A stretch of 64,000 nucleotides of DNA from Streptomyces sp. SID8374. Its GTDB lineage: Bacteria > Actinomycetota > Actinomycetes > Streptomycetales > Streptomycetaceae. Made by a program: the position numbers and the translations under genes. The notes beneath the pieces are model-generated. The model saw only the letters and a program-made list of their open reading frames with translations, searched no databases and was not told the DNA's origin. Location of the stretch: contig NZ_WWGH01000002.1 in assembly GCF_009865135.1 (NCBI RefSeq), forward strand, positions 1,116,001-1,180,000, given 5' to 3'. Positions 59,444-64,000 of this stretch are shown here, piece by piece (the first letter of the stretch is position 1; every line of letters begins with the position of its first letter).

Positions 59444-60292
59444 GTGGGCTGTCAAGGGCCGTTAGGTGCGCGGAGGTTCGGGCGGCGGGGGCGAGGGTGG
59501 GGGCGGCGCGCTCCGGTCCTCTTGATCGTGCCCGTGCTGCTGCTCGTCGGGTGTTCGGGCGGGGGCGGTGACAGCCCCGGTCCGGAGGGCCGGAAGACGA
59601 CGGGCAGCTCCGGCCCGGGCGCGGAGGCCGCCGCCACCGCGTCCGGTGGACCGGCCGAGCCCGACCCCGCCCGACTTCCCCGGACCCGGGCCGCCGCTCT
59701 CGACCTCATCGGCCAGGTCATCGCCGGTCCCGACAGCTTCGGTCCCGGGGTGGTGAAGCGGAGCCCGTACGAGAGTGATCCGGCCACCTGGCCCGTGCTC
59801 GGCGCCGACTGCGTCTGGAAGCAGGGCAAGCCGGCCGACACCGTCCTGGCCACCCGCACCCGGTACTTCGAGGTGCCCGCCGCCGCGGGCAAGGGGCCGG
59901 TCCGGCTGGCCGCCGTCGTCACCGTCCACCGCACCCGTGAGGACGCGGAGTGGGAGATGGCGGAGTCCATCGAGGAGACCATGCGCTGCCCCACGCAACA
60001 GCTCACCGCCGACGAGCAGATCGGCTCCATGGTCGCGGCCGCGCTCCTCGGGGGCGAGGAGGTCCAGCGCAACTCCGACGACGCGCTGACGGAGTCCGGC
60101 GAGTACCGCTCCACCGAGCTGGGCGGGCCGCACCCCTACACCTGGCAGCAGGCGCAGACGTCCCAGGTCACCGTCGCCGTGACCGGCAAGGGGGCTAAGG
60201 GGCGCACGGAGAAGGAGATCGACGCCCTCGTCACCCAGGCGCAGGCCACCATGCTGGTCCGGCTGGAATCCGCCGTCGAGAAGCAGAGCTGA
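59444..60292 (+). CDS. Lipoprotein of unknown function upstream of the receptor kinases
   Basis: The 282-residue product has an Arg-rich N-terminus, a membrane segment (about 24-36) and lipobox LLVGC (Cys37), then a Gly/Ser/Thr-rich linker and a soluble domain from about residue 75 (RTRAAALDLIGQVIAGPDSF, CVWKQGKPADTVLATRTRYF, and cysteines at about 124 and 180). I cannot name the domain; it might be a sensor or substrate of the kinases, as nine bases separate it from the next gene. GGGGAGAG precedes the GTG. Position suggests an operon with two kinases. Confidence 0.78.
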   Translation: MGCQGPLGARRFGRRGRGWGRRAPVLLIVPVLLLVGCSGGGGDSPGPEGRKTTGSSGPGAEAAATASGGPAEPDPARLPRTRAAALDLIGQVIAGPDSFGPGVVKRSPYESDPATWPVLGADCVWKQGKPADTVLATRTRYFEVPAAAGKGPVRLAAVVTVHRTREDAEWEMAESIEETMRCPTQQLTADEQIGSMVAAALLGGEEVQRNSDDALTESGEYRSTELGGPHPYTWQQAQTSQVTVAVTGKGAKGRTEKEIDALVTQAQATMLVRLESAVEKQS

Positions 60293-60301
60293 GGCCGGGC
60301 G

Positions 60302-62626
60302 ATGGACGCACTGCGACTGAACGATCCCGCGCGCATCGGCGGACACCGGCTCCTGGGCCGCCTCGGAGCGGGCGGCATGGGCGTCGTCTACCTCGGGCGC
60401 ACCGACGCCGGAGCGCTCGCCGCCCTCAAGGTGATCCTCCCCGAGTACGCCGGGGACGCGGACTTCCGGACCCGCTTCCGCCGCGAGGCCGAGGCCGCCC
60501 GCCGGGTGGACAGCCCCTGGGCCGTCCCGGTCACCGGAGCCGACACCGAGTCCGAAACCCCATGGCTGGCAACGGAGTTCGTACCCGGGCCGACGCTCTC
60601 GGAGGTCGTCGCCCGCTGCGGCCCACTGCCCGCCCGCAGCGTCCTTGTGCTCGGCCGGCTGCTCGCCCGCGCCCTGACCGCCGTACACGGGGCGGGACTT
60701 GTCCACCGGGACGTCAAACCGGGCAACGTCCTCCTGACGGCCGACGGCCCCCGGCTCATCGACTTCGGGATCGCCCGCGCCGCCGACGCCACCGCGCTCA
60801 CCGCCACCGGCCTCGTCGTCGGCACCCCCGGCTTCCTCCCGCCCGAACAGGCCACCGGGAACGGGGCGGGCGCCGGGCCGGCCGGGGACGTCTTCTCGCT
60901 CGGTGCGCTCCTGGCGTACGCCGCCACCGGCCGGCCGCCCTTCGGCAGCGGGGCCGTCGACGCCCTGCTCTACCGCACGGTCCACGACGCCCCCGACCTC
61001 GACGGGGTCGACGACCCCGGCCTCCGTACCCTGCTCACCGACTGCCTGGCCAAGGACCCGGCCGCCCGGCCCACCGCCGCCGACCTGGACGCCCGGATCG
61101 CCGAGGACATGCCGGGCGACGGCGCGAGCGCCGCCGATATGGACAACAAGACCGCCGAGGACGTGCCAGGGCCCGGCGCGAGCGCCGACTGGCTGCCCGA
61201 GGACGCCGTCCGCATCATCGCGGAACGGTCCGCCGCGATGCTCGAACTGCCCGACATCGACGCCACGGTGAGCGATCCCCCCGCAGAGCCCGCACCGGCC
61301 CGGCGACGGTTCCTGGCGCTCGCGGCGGGTGGTGTGGTGGCGCTCGGAGCGGGCACCTTCGCCGCCGTGCAGCTGATGGGCGACGAGCCCGACGGCCGGA
61401 ACGGCGCAACGGCCATGCGGGGATGGACAATTGGCGTACACGCTGACCTGACGGGGGCTCAGAAGGCGGCCGGGCGAGCGCAGGAACGCGGGGTGCGGCT
61501 GGCCGTCGAACGGTTCAACGCCCGTACGGACAAACCCTTCACGCTCACCGTGAAGGTCCTCGACGACCGGGGCGACCCGGCGCGTTCCGTGCGCGTCGCC
61601 GAGGAGTTCGCCCGCGACCGGGACGTACTCGCGGTCATCGGCCCGACCGGCGACGCGACCACCACGGCCGCACTGCCCGCGTACGACGAGGCGGTGCTGC
61701 CCTTGCTGACGGTGTCGTCCCTCCAGATCGCCTACCCGGCCCGCGTCAACTCCGCCTTCTTTCAAGCCTCCCCCTCCTACGCAGCGCTCTCCGTGCCCAT
61801 CGTCAACCGCCTCCTCCTGCGCCCGGACGTGGAGCGCCTCGGCGTCCTGATCGACAGGTCCGGCGGACAGGCCGCCTACCAGGCGGGGTACGCGGCCAAC
61901 CTGATGACCCCCAGCCTCACCACCGGCACCACCCGTCCGCGCGTGGTCCCGGCCGGGACGTCCGACCTCGGGCCGGTGGTCGCGGACCTCCTCACCCACC
62001 GCAGCGACGCGCTCTTCTACGCGGGGGACGCGGCCGGGGCCGCCCGAACGGCGCTCGCCCTGGCCGCCACGCCCTTCAAGGGGCCGCGCATGGCACAACA
62101 CACCGTCATGGGGCCCGAGTTCCTGGAGCGGGCGGGGGAGGCGGCCGAGGGGTGGGAGTTCGTCACGCCGTTCACGGACGCCGGTGCGGCAGCCGGTGCC
62201 GCCGACTTCGCGGCCGCGCACCGCAAGCGGTTCGGCACCGCCCCCGCCACCTGGTCCGCCGAGGCGTACGACGTCGCCGGGCTCGTGGCACAGAGGGTGG
62301 CCGCCCTGGTCAGCTCCGGCACGAACGGCGGTGCGGGGGCCACCGGTTCACCGAGCGCCGTGCCGTCCGGTTCACCGGGCGCTGCGTCGTCCGGTTCACC
62401 GAGTGCTGTGCCGTCCGGTTCACCGAGCCCCACGCGCACCGGGGACGGGCGCCCCACCCGTGCCGCGCTCGCCGCCGCCGTCACCACGTCCATGTACGAG
62501 GGCGTCTCCCGCACCTACGCCTTCGACGAGCAGCGGCAGGTACTGGCGGGTCGGGACGCCCACCTCTACCGGGTGGAGGGCGGCCGCTACCGCTACCTCG
62601 GCCCGGCCCCGCAGCCGAAGAGCTGA
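60302..62626 (+). CDS. Receptor Ser/Thr kinase with extracellular amino-acid-binding-protein domain
   Basis: A 774-residue membrane kinase. Hanks motifs: Gly loop GRLGAGGMGVVYLG, Lys43, HRDVKPGN (135-142), DFG (Asp154), GTPGFLPPEQ. A linker with an internal duplication (AEDMPGDGASAADM / AEDVPGPGASADW, about 268-297) leads to a single membrane helix (about 337-359). The extracellular part (375-774) looks like a Leu/Ile/Val-binding-type periplasmic protein (WTIGVHADLTG, AEEFARDRDVLAVIGPTGDA, SAEAYDVAGLVA), not PASTA. It carries four Ser/Pro/Gly repeats at about 680-710. Ligand-driven phosphorylation is the obvious inference. First of two tandem paralogues. Confidence 0.92.
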   Translation: MDALRLNDPARIGGHRLLGRLGAGGMGVVYLGRTDAGALAALKVILPEYAGDADFRTRFRREAEAARRVDSPWAVPVTGADTESETPWLATEFVPGPTLSEVVARCGPLPARSVLVLGRLLARALTAVHGAGLVHRDVKPGNVLLTADGPRLIDFGIARAADATALTATGLVVGTPGFLPPEQATGNGAGAGPAGDVFSLGALLAYAATGRPPFGSGAVDALLYRTVHDAPDLDGVDDPGLRTLLTDCLAKDPAARPTAADLDARIAEDMPGDGASAADMDNKTAEDVPGPGASADWLPEDAVRIIAERSAAMLELPDIDATVSDPPAEPAPARRRFLALAAGGVVALGAGTFAAVQLMGDEPDGRNGATAMRGWTIGVHADLTGAQKAAGRAQERGVRLAVERFNARTDKPFTLTVKVLDDRGDPARSVRVAEEFARDRDVLAVIGPTGDATTTAALPAYDEAVLPLLTVSSLQIAYPARVNSAFFQASPSYAALSVPIVNRLLLRPDVERLGVLIDRSGGQAAYQAGYAANLMTPSLTTGTTRPRVVPAGTSDLGPVVADLLTHRSDALFYAGDAAGAARTALALAATPFKGPRMAQHTVMGPEFLERAGEAAEGWEFVTPFTDAGAAAGAADFAAAHRKRFGTAPATWSAEAYDVAGLVAQRVAALVSSGTNGGAGATGSPSAVPSGSPGAASSGSPSAVPSGSPSPTRTGDGRPTRAALAAAVTTSMYEGVSRTYAFDEQRQVLAGRDAHLYRVEGGRYRYLGPAPQPKS
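62342..62431 (+). repeat. 24-bp minisatellite inside the kinase receptor domain
   Basis: Three 24-base units beginning (A/T)CCGGTTCACCG (62342-62365, 62366-62389, 62390-62413) and a partial fourth (to 62431). Each encodes a (S/T)GSPxAxP-type octapeptide, in frame. A hydrophilic loop within the extracellular domain that could vary between strains. Confidence 0.85.
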
Positions 62627-62627
62627 C

Positions 62628-64000
62628 GTGCGGCCCCTCACCTCCCAGGACCCCCGCACGGTCGGCCCGTACCGCACGCTGGCCCGGCTCGGCGCGGGCG
62701 GCATGGGCGTGGTCTACCTGGCGCGTTCGGCGGGCGGGGCCCTCGCCGCCGTGAAGGTGATCCGCGCCGAGCACGCCGCCGACCCCGGCTTCCGGGCCCG
62801 GTTCCGGCGCGAGGCGGAGGCCGCCGGGCGGATCACCGGGCCGTGGGTGGTCCCGGTGCTCGGCGCGGACACGGAGGCCCGGGAACCGTGGCTGGCGACC
62901 GCCTTCGTCCCCGGCCCGTCCCTGGGCGAGGTCGTCGGCGACCGGGGCGCCCTGCCCGCCGAGACCGTACGGGCGCTCGGGGCGCGGCTCGCGGACGCCC
63001 TGGTCACCGTGCACGAGGGCGGGCTGATCCACCGCGACGTGAAACCCGGCAACGTGCTCCTCGCCCTGGACGGGCCCCGGCTCATCGACTTCGGGATCGC
63101 CCGGCACGAGGGCGCCACCGCCCTCACCGCCACCGACGCGGTGATCGGGACCCCCGGCTACCTCGCCCCCGAACAGGCGTCGGCCGGAGCGGCGGTCGGA
63201 CCGGCGTGCGACGTGTTCTCGCTGGGCTGCGTCCTCGTGTACGCGGCCACGGGGCGGCGCCCGTTCGGCGACGGCAGCCCGGCGGGCGTCCTGTTCCGGA
63301 CGATCCACGAGGAGCCGGACCTCGACGGGGTGCCGGGTGCTTTGGCGCCGCTGGTCACGGCCTGCCTGGCCAAGGACCCGGCTGCCCGGCCGACGGCGGG
63401 GGAGGTGCGGGACGCGCTGGCGGGCGGGGGAGCGGACCCGCGCGAGGCGCTGGCCCGGCCCTCCCCCTCTCGTACGCCTCCCCACCTCCGTACGCCCGAC
63501 GACCCCGCTCCCCGTACGCCTCCCCACCCCCGCGGGCCCACCGACCCCGCACCCCACCCCCGTACCCCCTCCGGCCCCAGCCCCCTGACGCCCCCTGCCC
63601 CCTGGTCGCTTCCCGGCCTCTCCGCCCTGGTCGCCGAGCGTTCGGCCGCCGCCCTCGCGCTGCCCGACCCCGAGCCCCTCATCCCCGCCACCGTCACCGT
63701 CACACCGGACGGTGACCCGGCCCCCTCCCTCACCCGCCGCCGGCTCCTCATCGCCGGGGCGGCCGGGGCCGTGGTCCTGGCGGGTGGCTCCACGGCGGCC
63801 TGGATCGCCTCGCGGCGGCGCGACCAGGGCGCCGCCGGGCCGCGGGGCGACCTCCCCACCCGCACCATCGGCCTCCACGCCGACCTCACCGGACCCGGCC
63901 GCGCCACCGGCCTGGCCCACCGGCGCGGCGCGCAACTCGCCGTCGACGACCACAACTCCCGTACCGCCAAAGCCTTCCGCCTAGCCCTGCGCATCGAGGA
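62628..64000 (+). CDS. Second receptor Ser/Thr kinase with binding-protein domain (partial, runs off the window)
   Basis: GTG 62628 follows the stop of the previous kinase by one base. The visible 457 codons encode a kinase paralogue with the same residue positions: GAGGMGVVYLA, Lys43, HRDVKPGN (135-142), DFG (Asp154). The linker is long and Pro-rich (about 275-335), then a membrane helix (LLIAGAAGAVVLAGGSTAAWI, about 371-391) and the start of a binding-protein domain (IGLHADLTG) like that of its neighbour. The 3 prime end lies beyond 64000. Tandem duplication within the operon is clear. Confidence 0.9.
   Translation, partial: MRPLTSQDPRTVGPYRTLARLGAGGMGVVYLARSAGGALAAVKVIRAEHAADPGFRARFRREAEAAGRITGPWVVPVLGADTEAREPWLATAFVPGPSLGEVVGDRGALPAETVRALGARLADALVTVHEGGLIHRDVKPGNVLLALDGPRLIDFGIARHEGATALTATDAVIGTPGYLAPEQASAGAAVGPACDVFSLGCVLVYAATGRRPFGDGSPAGVLFRTIHEEPDLDGVPGALAPLVTACLAKDPAARPTAGEVRDALAGGGADPREALARPSPSRTPPHLRTPDDPAPRTPPHPRGPTDPAPHPRTPSGPSPLTPPAPWSLPGLSALVAERSAAALALPDPEPLIPATVTVTPDGDPAPSLTRRRLLIAGAAGAVVLAGGSTAAWIASRRRDQGAAGPRGDLPTRTIGLHADLTGPGRATGLAHRRGAQLAVDDHNSRTAKAFRLALRIE

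Noticed and set aside
1-64000. tRNA, rRNA and riboswitch genes
   Set aside because: I looked for cloverleaf-like arms, rRNA segments and known riboswitch cores in the gaps and found none I could support.

Overview
The base composition (strong G/C bias at third codon positions), GTG/TTG starts, WhiJ-type XRE/DUF397 genes, TAT and lipoprotein signals, and the coproporphyrin-dependent haem genes point to a chromosomal segment of a Streptomyces or close relative. From memory, the order xylFGH-like / dxs / fadBA / RNase D / hemE / hemY / hemQ / murC / msrB resembles the SCO6009-SCO6061 region of S. coelicolor; I did not verify this. I see no rRNA, tRNA, CRISPR array, intact insertion sequence or prophage.

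Layout. 1-3.7 kb: sugar ABC transporter (lipoprotein receptor, ATPase, permease) carrying a 167-bp inverted-repeat element between receptor and ATPase. 3.8-7.8 kb: dxs, an amino-acid permease and a small NYN/PIN nuclease. 7.8-18 kb: cell-surface glycopolymer region with an LCP ligase, a propeller-like protein, a large GT2/CDP-glycerol glycerophosphotransferase behind a near-consensus promoter with an abutting palindrome, two tandem Asp2-like hydrolases with Ig-like domains, and a membrane-anchored endonuclease/exonuclease/phosphatase. 18-21.5 kb: fatty-acid beta-oxidation pair. 21.7-24.7 kb: RNase D, an orphan LuxR-type regulator and a DUF3000 protein. 24.7-30.8 kb: hemE, a CoA-disulfide-reductase-like enzyme, a DUF4349 lipoprotein, then hemY (cgoX) and hemQ (chdC).

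30.8-38.6 kb: a secreted peptidase; then the most interesting locus, a DUF692/MNIO oxidase with a fused HvfC-like tail, transcribed with a TIGR04222-type membrane protein whose C-terminus carries eight cysteines in a Gly/Ser linker; then DUF4142, HAD, PTH2-like and AIM24 genes. 38.9-47.5 kb: a membrane Mrr-like nuclease preceded by an overlapping 35-codon ORF, a polysaccharide deacetylase lipoprotein, PhoX, OsmC, ZapE, a RibD-like reductase, murC and msrB. 47.6-52.3 kb: small and regulatory genes, including a decayed MarR gene and a WhiJ-like XRE/DUF397/ATPase group with a 25-bp palindrome in its divergent promoter.

52.4-64 kb: a GAP1-type protein without its usual GTPase partners, a 1009-residue secreted PA14/sugar-dehydrogenase/CBM/DUF1080 protein, an alpha/beta hydrolase with an Asp nucleophile, and a run of a lipoprotein and two tandem receptor Ser/Thr kinases whose extracellular parts look like amino-acid-binding proteins; the second runs off the window. 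Calls rest on reading motifs by eye; no homology search was possible.
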